Assembly (NCBI RefSeq): GCF_001646785.1
Contig: NZ_LRRH01000066.1
Location: 1 to 52,777, forward strand
Length of the DNA: 52,777 nucleotides
Source: Rhodococcus phenolicus
GTDB taxonomy: Bacteria; Actinomycetota; Actinomycetes; Mycobacteriales; Mycobacteriaceae
Reading direction: 5' to 3'
The translations under genes and the position numbers were made by a program. The notes beneath the pieces are model-generated. The model was not told where the DNA came from. It was given only the letters and a program-made list of their open reading frames with translations, and did not search any database. This document shows, one piece after another, positions 8,410 to 16,849 of this stretch. The first letter of the stretch is position 1; each line of letters opens with the position of its first letter.

Positions 8410-8437
8410 CGCGCAGCACACGCTGTGACGCGGGTGA

Positions 8438-8443
8438 TACCTT
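8438..8443 (+). promoter_or_regulatory. Extended -10 candidate for the DUF2613-aftD operon
   Basis: TACCTT preceded by TGA (TGATACCTT), giving a leader of about 55 bases before the DUF2613 ATG. Assigned only from its similarity to actinobacterial -10 boxes. Confidence 0.35.
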
Positions 8444-8503
8444 GACGCGGTGTGAAACGGCGCGGGAATCTCCCACGCCGACGTCGACGATGGGGAGATG
8501 GGC

Positions 8504-8677
8504 ATGGCGAAGTTCCTTGGACCCGGCCTGGGCAGTGCTGTGATCGGCGCCGTCCTCGGGGCTGCAGCAGTTTTCGGTGTGACCGCCGCGGTGCAGGACA
8601 ACACCCGCCCGGACATCGACCGCAGCGGCAACGCCGATTCGTCCCTCCTGAACCAGGTTGAGTACGGCAGCCGCTGA
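8504..8677 (+). CDS. Small membrane protein, DUF2613 (Rv0236A-like)
   Basis: A 57-aa protein beginning MAKFLGPGLGSAVIGAVLG, with one hydrophobic segment at residues 8-30 and a polar tail ending NQVEYGSR. The length and sequence pattern match the DUF2613 protein that precedes aftD in mycobacteria (Rv0236A, 57 aa by my recollection). An ATG at 8498 is also in frame, but the GGGGAG at 8492-8497 is correctly spaced only for ATG 8504. Its last 20 bases overlap the aftD frame, indicating coupled translation. Function is unknown; the fixed position suggests it assists AftD in the membrane. Confidence 0.85.
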   Translation: MAKFLGPGLGSAVIGAVLGAAAVFGVTAAVQDNTRPDIDRSGNADSSLLNQVEYGSR

Positions 8678-11600
8678 CGGCGCCGGCAACGCTGCGAGTT
8701 CACGCACTTCCTCCGGCGTGACGGCCCTGCACGATCCGGGGCCGTCCGCCGAACCCCTGTCACGTCGGTGGTTGTTCGCGGCCGCCGTGGTGGCGTTCGT
8801 ATCGGCGTTCGCACAGGCTCCCGGCCTCATCGTCGCCGATACCAAGTACGACCTGACGCAGAACCCGCTGGGGTTCCTGGCCCGCGCCTCCCATCAGTGG
8901 AGCAGCGTCGCGCCCCTCGGCCAGGTCCAGAACCAGGCGTACGGCTACTTTTTCCCGCACGGCACGTTCTTCGCGGCCGGCCAGATCCTGCACATTCCTC
9001 CGTGGATCACGCAACGGGTCTGGTGGGCGCTGCTGCTGATCGCCGGGTTCTGGGGCATCGTGCGGCTCGCCGAGGCACTGGGCGTCGGCAGTCGCAGTTC
9101 CCGGGTTCTCGCAGCGGTGGTCTTCGCGCTGTCCCCGCGGGTCCTGACGACCCTCGGTTCGATCTCGTCGGAAACCCTGCCGATGATGCTGGCCCCGTGG
9201 GTGCTGTTGCCCGTGGTCCGGTACACACGCGGCGATTCCGGGCGCTCGGCCCTGCAACTCGCCGCGCAGTCCGCGGTCGCGGTTGCCCTGATGGGGGCGA
9301 TCAACGCGGTCGCGACCGCCGCGGCATGCCTCGTCGCCGGCGTGTGGTGGCTCGCGCACCGACCCAACCGAACGTGGTGGCACTTCACGATCCGGTGGAT
9401 CCCGTGCTGCGTCGTCGCGGTGCTGTGGTGGATGGTGCCGCTGCTGCTGCTCGGCAAGGTCAGTCCGCCTTTCCTCGACTTCATCGAGTCGTCCGGTGTC
9501 ACCACCGAGTGGACGTCGCTGGCGGAGATCCTGCGCGGCACCGACAGTTGGACACCGTTCGTCTCCCCCGAGCGCATCGCCGGGGCGGTCCTCGTGACCC
9601 AGCCCGCCGCGGTGCTCGTGACGGGTCTACTCGCCGCCGCCGGCATGGCCGGTCTCGCGATGCGGTCGATGCCGGGACGTGGGCGGCTGACCCTGATCCT
9701 GTTCGTCGGGGTCGCCGGGCTGGCCGCCGGCTACGTCGGTGAACTCAGCTCGCCGTTCGCCGATCAGGTGCGCCTGTTCCTCGACTCCGGTGGGGCCGCG
9801 CTGCGCAATGTCCACAAACTCGAGCCCCTGGTCCGGCTGCCACTGGTCCTCGGCCTCGCTCACCTGCTGCGGCGGGTGCCGCTGCCCGGGTCGGTGCCGT
9901 GGGCGCGTGCCCGCAACGCCTTCGCCCATCCCGAACGGGACCCGATGGTCGCATTCACCACGCTGATCCTGGTTGCCGTGACCCTCGCGACGTCCCTGGC
10001 GTGGACCGGCAAGCTCGCACCGCGCGGTGCCTACGACGAGGTGCCCGGGTACTGGAACGACACCGCAGCCTGGCTGGGCGAACACACCTCCGACCGCGGT
10101 GAACGCGCCCTGATCGTGCCGGGCGCCCCGTTCGGCAGCCAGATCTGGGGTCTGACCCGCGACGAACCGATCCAGGCCCTGGCCGAATCACCGTGGGTGT
10201 CCCGGGACGCGGTGCCGCTGGTGCCGCCCGGCGCGATCCGCGCACTCGACTCGGTGCAGCGGCTCATCGCCGACGGCCGACCGTCGGACGGCCTCGCCGC
10301 GACGCTGCTCGGGCAGGGCATCGGCTACGTGGTCGTCCGCAACGACCTGGATCCGGACACCTCCCCCGCCGCGCGCAGCGCGCTGGTGCACCGCGCGCTC
10401 GACGGTTCCCCCGGGCTGGTGCGGGTCGCCGAGTTCGGACCGGACATCTACCGCGAACTCGGCGAGGACTTCGTCGCGGACGCCGATCTGCAGCCGCGAT
10501 ACCCGGCGATCGAGATCTACCGCGTCGATCTTCCGGACGCCGCGCCCGTGGGCCCGTATGTCGTCGACGCCGCGTCGCTGCCGCGGGTGCAGGGTGGTCC
10601 CGAATCGCTGCTCCAGCTCGCCGACGGCGAACCGCCGATCCCCGGCCCGGTACTGCTCGCCGCCGACGCCCGGCGGGCCGGCCTGCCCGTCGACGCGGTG
10701 ACCGTCACCGACACCCCCACCGACCGGGAAACCGACTACGGACAGGTCGACTACCACTCGTCGGCGATCCGGGCCGAGGACGATCCGCGTCGCACCCACA
10801 ACCTGGTCCCGGACTACCCGGTCGCCGAGACCGACCTCGTCCGCGCCGAGTGGGAGGGCGCGCACATCGGGGTGTCCAGCGCCGCGTCCGATGCGACGCA
10901 GCTCGGCGGCACCTCGCCGGGCAGTGGACCGGCCGCCGTCGTCGACGGCGACCCGACCACCGGCTGGCACAGCAACGGCCTCGAATCCGCGGTCGGTCAG
11001 TGGCTGCAGATGGATCTCGACACCCCGATCGAGGCCGGCATGCTTCATCTGACGACGAGCCCCGGCGCGCTCGGGTCCCCCGTCAAGTGGCTGGAGCTGG
11101 AAACCGACCGCGGCACCACCGCCGTCCGGGTCGAGAAGCCCGGCCGCGAACAGACGATCGCGTTGCCGCTGGGCACCACGACGTGGATCCGGATCACGGC
11201 CACCCACACCGACGACGGCACGGCCGGCAGCCAGTTCGGGATCTCCGAGGTCGCGGTGGACGACTTCACCGACCGCGAGAATCCGCAGCGCATCGACATC
11301 CGCCGCCGCGTCGTGCTGCCGCCGGTTCCGGACGGCGCCGAGGTGACCGGCTGGAACCTGAGTCAGGAGTTCCCCGGCCGCGGCAGTTGCGTCGACACCC
11401 CGGACCGGGTGCGGTGCGCCCGCGGACTGGCGACGTCCGCGGAGGAACCGAACACGTTCACCCGCACCCTGTCGGTGCCTGCGGACACCGAGGTGGTGCC
11501 GCAGGTGCGGGTGCGGATGCGTCCCGGCCCGGCCGCGGAGGCGATCGCCGCGCAGCCGGATCGGGTCACCGCGAGTGGTCCCGCCGACGTCGTGGACCTG

Positions 11601-12989
11601 TCCGGATCCGCGTTCGCCGCGACCGACGGCGATCCGCGCACGTCCTGGACCGCGCAGGAATCCGCCCTCGAGCCCGGCGCCCCACACCCCACCCTCACCC
11701 TCGAGCTGCCGTCGCCGGAACTCGTGACCGGCCTCGACGTGGCCGCGAGCGTCGGCGACCTGCCGGTGGCACCGACCCGGATCGCGGTCAACCTGGGCAA
11801 CGGACCGCAGGTGCGTGACGTCGACCTCGGTGACGACACACCCTCGGCCCGGGTGGAATTGGAACCGCACGTCACCGACCGGATCGTCGTGAGCCTCGTC
11901 GCGTGGCCCGACGTCCTCGACCGCACGATCCTCGGATTCGCGAAACTCACCCCACCGGGTCTCGCCGAGATCACCGTGCTCGGGTCCGGGCCGGACGGGC
12001 CGCTGGGACCGCAGGATCCGATCGCCGGCCGGACCGTCACGGTCGGTTGCGACAGCGGGCCCGTCGTCACGGTCGGCGACCGCGCCTACCGCACGTCGGT
12101 GACCACGACGGTCGGCGCCCTGGCCGCCGGTGAGGAGATCCCCGCGACGCTGTGCGACGCCGGCTCCGTCACGCTGCCGGGGGGCCGCGTGCACGTCGAC
12201 GTCGAGCCGGGTACGGCGTTCGTCGTGTCGAGCGTGCACCTGCCCGTCCCGGGGGCCGCACCGCCGGTGCCGGAACCGGCCGAGCTCGACATGGGCACGT
12301 GGACCGAGGACCTGCGCGAACTCGACGTGCCCGTCGCCGGCACCGACCGGATCGTGGTGGTGCCCGAGAGCACCAACGTCGGCTGGGTCGCGACCGCGCC
12401 GGACGGCAGCGAACTGACACCGGTCGTGGTCGACGGCTGGCAACAGGGCTGGATCGTGCCGGCCGGAACCGGCGGCACCGTCACCCTCGCGTTCGCGACG
12501 GACCGCTGGTACCGCGCCGGGATCTTCGGTGGCCTGCTGCTGTTGATCCCGTTGTTCGCGGCGGCCTGGTGGCCGCGGCGACGTCGGCCCCGGGAACTGC
12601 CCGGGCCGGCTCCGCGGCCCTGGGACAGCACCCTCGCCGGGCTCGTCGGCGTCGTCGCGGTCGCGACGGTCGCGGCGGGTGCGGTCGGGGCGGCTGTCGC
12701 CCTCGCCGGGGCCGCAGCGGTCGGTGTGATCATCGCGCGCCGGGGCGAGGGCACTGTCTCACGGATCCTGGTGGGGACGACCGGCGCAGCGACGACGGTC
12801 GCGATCGCCCTGCTGTCGACGGGGCCGTGGCGAGCGCCGGGCGGGTACGTCGGCCACTCGTTCCTGATTCAGTTCGCGGCGCTCGTCGGGCTGGTCGCGC
12901 TGGGGCTCGCCACCGTGCCGCTGTCGCCGCGGTTCGCCCGCGTCCTGCGGTGGAACTCGCGGCGGGCCGGTTCCTCGACGAGCGCGTAG
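8658..12989 (+). CDS. aftD: Alpha-(1->3)-arabinofuranosyltransferase AftD
   Basis: Very large GT-C membrane glycosyltransferase of 1443 aa that adds arabinofuranose to arabinan of arabinogalactan/lipoarabinomannan, using decaprenyl-phospho-arabinose on the outer membrane face. Residues about 35-430 hold multiple transmembrane helices. A long extracytoplasmic part follows, with two discoidin-like carbohydrate-binding modules recognisable by VVDGDPTTGW near 762 and ATDGDPRTSW near 988. The C-terminus (about 1295-1430) returns to transmembrane helices. The start used is TTG 8658, which overlaps the DUF2613 gene; a GTG at 8718 is an alternative. The 3' end overlaps the convergent acyltransferase gene by 121 bp. 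Context matches Rv0236c. Confidence 0.92.
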   Translation: MSTAAADGAGNAASSRTSSGVTALHDPGPSAEPLSRRWLFAAAVVAFVSAFAQAPGLIVADTKYDLTQNPLGFLARASHQWSSVAPLGQVQNQAYGYFFPHGTFFAAGQILHIPPWITQRVWWALLLIAGFWGIVRLAEALGVGSRSSRVLAAVVFALSPRVLTTLGSISSETLPMMLAPWVLLPVVRYTRGDSGRSALQLAAQSAVAVALMGAINAVATAAACLVAGVWWLAHRPNRTWWHFTIRWIPCCVVAVLWWMVPLLLLGKVSPPFLDFIESSGVTTEWTSLAEILRGTDSWTPFVSPERIAGAVLVTQPAAVLVTGLLAAAGMAGLAMRSMPGRGRLTLILFVGVAGLAAGYVGELSSPFADQVRLFLDSGGAALRNVHKLEPLVRLPLVLGLAHLLRRVPLPGSVPWARARNAFAHPERDPMVAFTTLILVAVTLATSLAWTGKLAPRGAYDEVPGYWNDTAAWLGEHTSDRGERALIVPGAPFGSQIWGLTRDEPIQALAESPWVSRDAVPLVPPGAIRALDSVQRLIADGRPSDGLAATLLGQGIGYVVVRNDLDPDTSPAARSALVHRALDGSPGLVRVAEFGPDIYRELGEDFVADADLQPRYPAIEIYRVDLPDAAPVGPYVVDAASLPRVQGGPESLLQLADGEPPIPGPVLLAADARRAGLPVDAVTVTDTPTDRETDYGQVDYHSSAIRAEDDPRRTHNLVPDYPVAETDLVRAEWEGAHIGVSSAASDATQLGGTSPGSGPAAVVDGDPTTGWHSNGLESAVGQWLQMDLDTPIEAGMLHLTTSPGALGSPVKWLELETDRGTTAVRVEKPGREQTIALPLGTTTWIRITATHTDDGTAGSQFGISEVAVDDFTDRENPQRIDIRRRVVLPPVPDGAEVTGWNLSQEFPGRGSCVDTPDRVRCARGLATSAEEPNTFTRTLSVPADTEVVPQVRVRMRPGPAAEAIAAQPDRVTASGPADVVDLSGSAFAATDGDPRTSWTAQESALEPGAPHPTLTLELPSPELVTGLDVAASVGDLPVAPTRIAVNLGNGPQVRDVDLGDDTPSARVELEPHVTDRIVVSLVAWPDVLDRTILGFAKLTPPGLAEITVLGSGPDGPLGPQDPIAGRTVTVGCDSGPVVTVGDRAYRTSVTTTVGALAAGEEIPATLCDAGSVTLPGGRVHVDVEPGTAFVVSSVHLPVPGAAPPVPEPAELDMGTWTEDLRELDVPVAGTDRIVVVPESTNVGWVATAPDGSELTPVVVDGWQQGWIVPAGTGGTVTLAFATDRWYRAGIFGGLLLLIPLFAAAWWPRRRRPRELPGPAPRPWDSTLAGLVGVVAVATVAAGAVGAAVALAGAAAVGVIIARRGEGTVSRILVGTTGAATTVAIALLSTGPWRAPGGYVGHSFLIQFAALVGLVALGLATVPLSPRFARVLRWNSRRAGSSTSA

Positions 12990-14059
12990 CTCACCGACGC
13001 GACCGCGAGGCTCAGGACGAGGGTGACCGCGAGCACGAACCAGAAATGGCCGTGGAACGGCAGGAGACCGAACACCGGGAACACGATCGACAGCACGGCG
13101 AGATGCCAGATGAAGATGCCGTAGGACCAGCGTCCGACGGCCAGCGCGACCGGCGACGCCAGGATCCGGTGATTGCTCAGGGGCGCGAGGACCAGCGGCG
13201 CCAGCAGTGCCGCGCTCATCACGGCGCCGAGCAGGATCTTGCCGTTGTACTGCCACGGTTCGAGGTCGGTGAGTCCTTCCGGGCCACCCAGCGGGGTCGC
13301 GGCGAGCGCGAACGCGGTGACCGCGATCGCGGCCATCAACGCGCGGTGCGCCGCCAGACGATGCACCCACGTCCCGGTCACGGTGGCCAGCTCGGCGAGC
13401 AGCACCCCGGCGCCGAACCACGGCAGGTACCCGGGCAGCCAGTTGTCGTGGTGGATGTGCTCGGGTGTGGCGACCGGCAGCCACACCCACGCGAAGCTCA
13501 GCGCGCACGCCGCCAGGATCACCGGAATCCGGAACCGCGCGGCGTCCCCGCGCAGCCGGCACAGAGCGAACGCGAGCAGCGGCAGCAGCAGATAGAACGC
13601 GACCTCCACGGACAGGCTCCACATCTGGGTGAGCCCCTCGGTGAGGGTCAGCGGCACGAACACCTGCACCAGTGTCAGGTTCGCCGCCCATACCTTCCAG
13701 CCGCCGCCGGCACCGGGCAGCAGGAGAAGTACCAGGCACACGACGGTCCAGTAGGCGGGCAGGATGCGCACGGCACGGGAGATCAGGTAGCGGCCCGTCG
13801 GTTGCGCGACACCGTATCCGCGGGCAGCGGCGGCGTGGGGGCGCCACAGCAGGAAGCCGGACAGGGCGAAGAACAGCGCGACCGCCAGATCGAACCGGCC
13901 CCACACGCGGCCGATCACCGGATCGTGCACCGCACCGGTCTGGAACGCGACATGGGTGATGAGGACACCCACGGCGGCGAAGCCACGCATGCCCTCGAGA
14001 GCTGGCAGGAAGCCGGTCGCGCCACGGGGTGGTGTACCGGTCTCGGGTCGGCTGGTCAT
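12869..14059 (-). CDS. tmaT: Membrane acyltransferase 3 family protein, TmaT-like (trehalose monomycolate acetyltransferase)
   Basis: 396-aa multi-pass acyltransferase-3 protein. Conserved features are FLPALEGMRGFAAVGVLITH near residues 18-37 with the catalytic His, the loop SGFLLWRP, WSLSVEVAFYLLLP and a late YGIFIWHL helix. In Corynebacteriales the protein at this locus (Rv0228; TmaT in Corynebacterium) acetylates trehalose monomycolate before MmpL-dependent export. I transfer that role by synteny and family, not from specific residues. The start is ATG 14059; an in-frame TTG at 14068 is possible. Its C-terminal tail after SYALVEEP overlaps the end of aftD on the other strand. It is divergent from pgfA. 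Confidence 0.82.
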   Translation of the reverse strand: MTSRPETGTPPRGATGFLPALEGMRGFAAVGVLITHVAFQTGAVHDPVIGRVWGRFDLAVALFFALSGFLLWRPHAAAARGYGVAQPTGRYLISRAVRILPAYWTVVCLVLLLLPGAGGGWKVWAANLTLVQVFVPLTLTEGLTQMWSLSVEVAFYLLLPLLAFALCRLRGDAARFRIPVILAACALSFAWVWLPVATPEHIHHDNWLPGYLPWFGAGVLLAELATVTGTWVHRLAAHRALMAAIAVTAFALAATPLGGPEGLTDLEPWQYNGKILLGAVMSAALLAPLVLAPLSNHRILASPVALAVGRWSYGIFIWHLAVLSIVFPVFGLLPFHGHFWFVLAVTLVLSLAVASVSYALVEEPARREFHRRTRANRGDSGTVASPSATSPTSAAN

Positions 14060-14254
14060 TGTCGACAAGTGTGCCCGGGCGACACGCGGTCCCGGAACCC
14101 CGGGTTGTTCCGCGATCCGGACGTACGCCCCAGGCCGTTCGGCTGTTAGTGTCTGGGCTCACGTGGTGTCCGCAGTGTCGTGCACCAGACGATCCGTGCA
14201 GCCCGGCTGCCGGTGGGGGTACTCGATGACAACCGTTGAGTGAGGAGAGACAGC

Positions 14255-15499
14255 ATGGCTGAGCGTTCGGGCTCGGGCCGGAAACTTGCGCTGGTGTTGG
14301 TGGGCCTGGGGACGTTCCTCCTGGCGATCGCGCTGCTGGTGCCGACCTACACCGTGGGCAAGCTGAAGAAGACGCCGCTGGATCTCGAGGTCACCACGGT
14401 GGCCGAGGGTACCGGCGACATCCTGAATTCCAGGGCGCTGCTCGCCGGCAAGGCGCAGGTCGACACGAACGTGCCGATCGTCGCGCAGCGGTTCGTCACG
14501 GTCGAAGACCCTTCCGATGCGGACATCATGACGCTGCAGGCCGGTCAGACCGTGCGTCGCCTCGACATGCAGGGCGACACCGGACTGGTGTCCGCGACCG
14601 TCGACCGTCTCACCATCGACCGGGTCACCTCGATGCCGGTGTCGAAAGACGAGTACCCGAACCGTGTGAGCACGATCCAGACCTCGGCCACCGCCCCTCC
14701 CACCGAGATCGACAACCGTGAGGGACTGCAGTACAAGTTCCCGTTCGACGTCGAGCAGAAGAGCTACCCGTACTACGACATCAACGCGCGCGAGAACTAC
14801 GACATCGCATACCAGGGCGAAGAAGAGATCGGCGGCGTCAAGGTCTACCACTTCCAGCACACGGTCGATCCGGTCGACCTGTCGAAGGCCGATCCGTCGA
14901 ACCCGTCGTACAAGCTGAGCCTGCCCGCTGCCACGTGGGGTGTCGAGGGCGGCGACCAGCCGGTCACGATGGTGCGCTGGTACACCAACGTTCGCGACCT
15001 GTGGGTCGACCCGGTCACCGGCGTCGTCGTCAAGGGCCAGGAACAGCAGTACCAGTACTACGCCCGTGAGGCCGACAAGCCCGAGGTGACGGTTCTGAAG
15101 GTCACCCTGCCGTTCGACCAGGACACCATCGAGTTCCAGGTCGAGCAGGCCAAGGACGGCCAGGACCAGCTGTCGACGTTCGGCCGCACCGTCCCGATCA
15201 TCCTCGGCATCCTCGGTGCTCTCTCGCTGATCGCGGGGATCGTCCTCGGCCTGCGCGGCGGCAAGGGCGGTACGCCCGCCGCGGCGGCCGGTGGTCCGGC
15301 TCCGGCCGGTCCGGCCGACGCCACCCCGTCGGGTCCGGCGCACGCCGCTCCGACCCAGCGCGACTGGACCACGGACGATACGCAGGTGATCCCGCGGACC
15401 GAGGCGGGACAGACCCCGCCGCAGCAGCGGGACTGGACCACCGACGCGACCCAGGAGATCCCGACGACGGATCTGCGCAAGCCGCCGACGGAGAAGTAA
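14255..15499 (+). CDS. pgfA: DUF3068 (PorA-family) membrane protein, PgfA-like
   Basis: 414 aa. One N-terminal transmembrane helix (about 8-32), a large extracytoplasmic DUF3068 domain, a second helix (about 312-340), and a cytoplasmic Ala/Pro/Gly-rich tail. The family member at this position in mycobacteria (Rv0227c/MSMEG_0317, PgfA) is a polar growth factor linked to MmpL3 and trehalose monomycolate traffic; I assign it by synteny and topology. The tail contains two copies of QRDWTTDxTQxIP, about 22 residues apart. ATG 14255 is preceded by GAGGAG with 6-base spacing; a GTG at 14240 is less likely. It is followed by a strong hairpin facing the convergent flippase gene. Confidence 0.85.
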   Translation: MAERSGSGRKLALVLVGLGTFLLAIALLVPTYTVGKLKKTPLDLEVTTVAEGTGDILNSRALLAGKAQVDTNVPIVAQRFVTVEDPSDADIMTLQAGQTVRRLDMQGDTGLVSATVDRLTIDRVTSMPVSKDEYPNRVSTIQTSATAPPTEIDNREGLQYKFPFDVEQKSYPYYDINARENYDIAYQGEEEIGGVKVYHFQHTVDPVDLSKADPSNPSYKLSLPAATWGVEGGDQPVTMVRWYTNVRDLWVDPVTGVVVKGQEQQYQYYAREADKPEVTVLKVTLPFDQDTIEFQVEQAKDGQDQLSTFGRTVPIILGILGALSLIAGIVLGLRGGKGGTPAAAAGGPAPAGPADATPSGPAHAAPTQRDWTTDDTQVIPRTEAGQTPPQQRDWTTDATQEIPTTDLRKPPTEK

Positions 15500-15517
15500 C
15501 CGTCGCAGGTTCACCGC

Positions 15518-15551
15518 GAACGCCCGGCCGGGATCTTCCGGCCGGGCGTTC
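15518..15551. terminator. Strong bidirectional hairpin terminator
   Basis: Perfect 14-bp arms GAACGCCCGGCCGG / CCGGCCGGGCGTTC around the loop GATCTT, between the convergent pgfA and flippase-like genes. Confidence 0.75.
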
Positions 15552-15587
15552 GTGTTCCGCCGATCGCGCCCCGGGGAAACGGTCCGT

Positions 15588-16808
15588 CTACGCGCCCCGG
15601 ACGGCGGGTCCGGCCGCGCGTACGGCGAGCACCGCGACCACCGCGGCGGTGACCGCGGCGACCGCGACGGCCACCGCGACGAACTGCTGCACCGTCGAGG
15701 CCACCGTCGTCATGAGCACTGCCTCCACGGCCAGGCCGATCCACGCGACCCCGGCCAGGGAGGTGCGTTCACTCGCGATCGCCGACAGCAGACCACCCTG
15801 CAGGACGGCCAGGCACGCCCCCTGCAGCGCGAACGCCCACAGCAGCGACTGCACCGGTGCGTACGCGTCGCCGACGAGCAGCGGCACGAGCGGGGCACAC
15901 AGCGCGGCGCCCGCCACGAGCACCGCCCCGAGACCGACCAGCACCGTCAGCGCCGAGCGGACCGCGGCGCCGGACCGGGCCGGGTTGGCCATCTGCGGGT
16001 ACAGGACGACACCGACGGCCTGCGGCAGCCAGAACGCGACCTTCGTGGCGACCGCACCCAGCGCGTAGAGGCCGGCCGCGTCGGCGTCGAGCACCATGCG
16101 GGCGAGCAGCAGATCCAGCGACGTCATCGCGATCAGGGCGAGCTGCACCTGGGAAGCGCGCAGCACCGCGCCGATCCCGGGAGTGCTCGGCGAATCCCGT
16201 TCCGGCGCAGCGTCTCCGCGCCCCACGATCATCGCGGCAACCGCGGCGACGATCCCGGTGCCGACCGCGCCGGCCAGCAGGGCCGCACCCGGCCCGCCAC
16301 CGGCGGCGAGCACCGCGACCGCGGGAGCGACCTTCGCGACACCCGCAGCGGCCAGCACGACGCTGAGCGCGGCGAACCGGCCGCGACCCTGCAGCAGCCC
16401 CTGCTCGGCGGCGAGGAGAACCAGCAGCGGTGCCGTGACGAGCGACCCGAACGTCCCGGCCACGCTCGTGTCCAGCGCCCACGCGACCACCGGCACCAGC
16501 CCGACCGCGAGCACGGCCGCCAGCGCGGCACACCGATAGCCGAGACGCCGCAACTCGGCGGCACCGCTGCCGTGCACGGTTTCCCGCGCCACCACCGTCT
16601 GCAGGGCCAGCGCCGGCACCGCAAGGACGAGCTGGGCGGCGAGCAGGCTGGCGAACTCGCCGTAGCCGGCCGGACCGAGCCAGCGGCTCGCCGGCAGGTG
16701 CAGCAGGTACGACGCCAGATTGGCGGTCATCGCACCGACGGTCACCATCGTCATCCCGGCGACAGCGGAACCGGTGGCCGCCGGGCGCGGCATCTGGGGT
16801 CGCGGCAT
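15588..16808 (-). CDS. Wzx-like lipid-linked glycan flippase (MOP/polysaccharide biosynthesis family)
   Basis: 406-aa integral membrane protein with about 12 hydrophobic helices and almost no soluble loops. The start has the family pattern of polysaccharide exporters: a first helix, then a WLGPAGYGEFASLLA segment near residues 44-58. This phrase and the paired six-helix repeats fit the MOP superfamily (Wzx/MurJ-like), which moves lipid-linked sugars across the membrane. The substrate is unknown; the neighbours AftD, a GT-C-like protein and a GT4 enzyme suggest a cell-envelope glycan. Start ATG 16808 with AAGGA 7 bases upstream. It is divergent from the GT-C-like gene, 41 bp away. I do not recall this gene in the M. 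tuberculosis version of the locus. Confidence 0.78.
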   Translation of the reverse strand: MPRPQMPRPAATGSAVAGMTMVTVGAMTANLASYLLHLPASRWLGPAGYGEFASLLAAQLVLAVPALALQTVVARETVHGSGAAELRRLGYRCAALAAVLAVGLVPVVAWALDTSVAGTFGSLVTAPLLVLLAAEQGLLQGRGRFAALSVVLAAAGVAKVAPAVAVLAAGGGPGAALLAGAVGTGIVAAVAAMIVGRGDAAPERDSPSTPGIGAVLRASQVQLALIAMTSLDLLLARMVLDADAAGLYALGAVATKVAFWLPQAVGVVLYPQMANPARSGAAVRSALTVLVGLGAVLVAGAALCAPLVPLLVGDAYAPVQSLLWAFALQGACLAVLQGGLLSAIASERTSLAGVAWIGLAVEAVLMTTVASTVQQFVAVAVAVAAVTAAVVAVLAVRAAGPAVRGA

Positions 16809-16837
16809 CCGCCCATCCTTACACCCGCGCCGGGCCG

Positions 16838-16843
16838 TATTCT
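16838..16843 (+). promoter_or_regulatory. Leaderless -10 box
   Basis: TATTCT ends 6 bp before ATG 16850, and there is no ribosome binding site. Confidence 0.5.
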
Positions 16844-16849
16844 GCGCGC

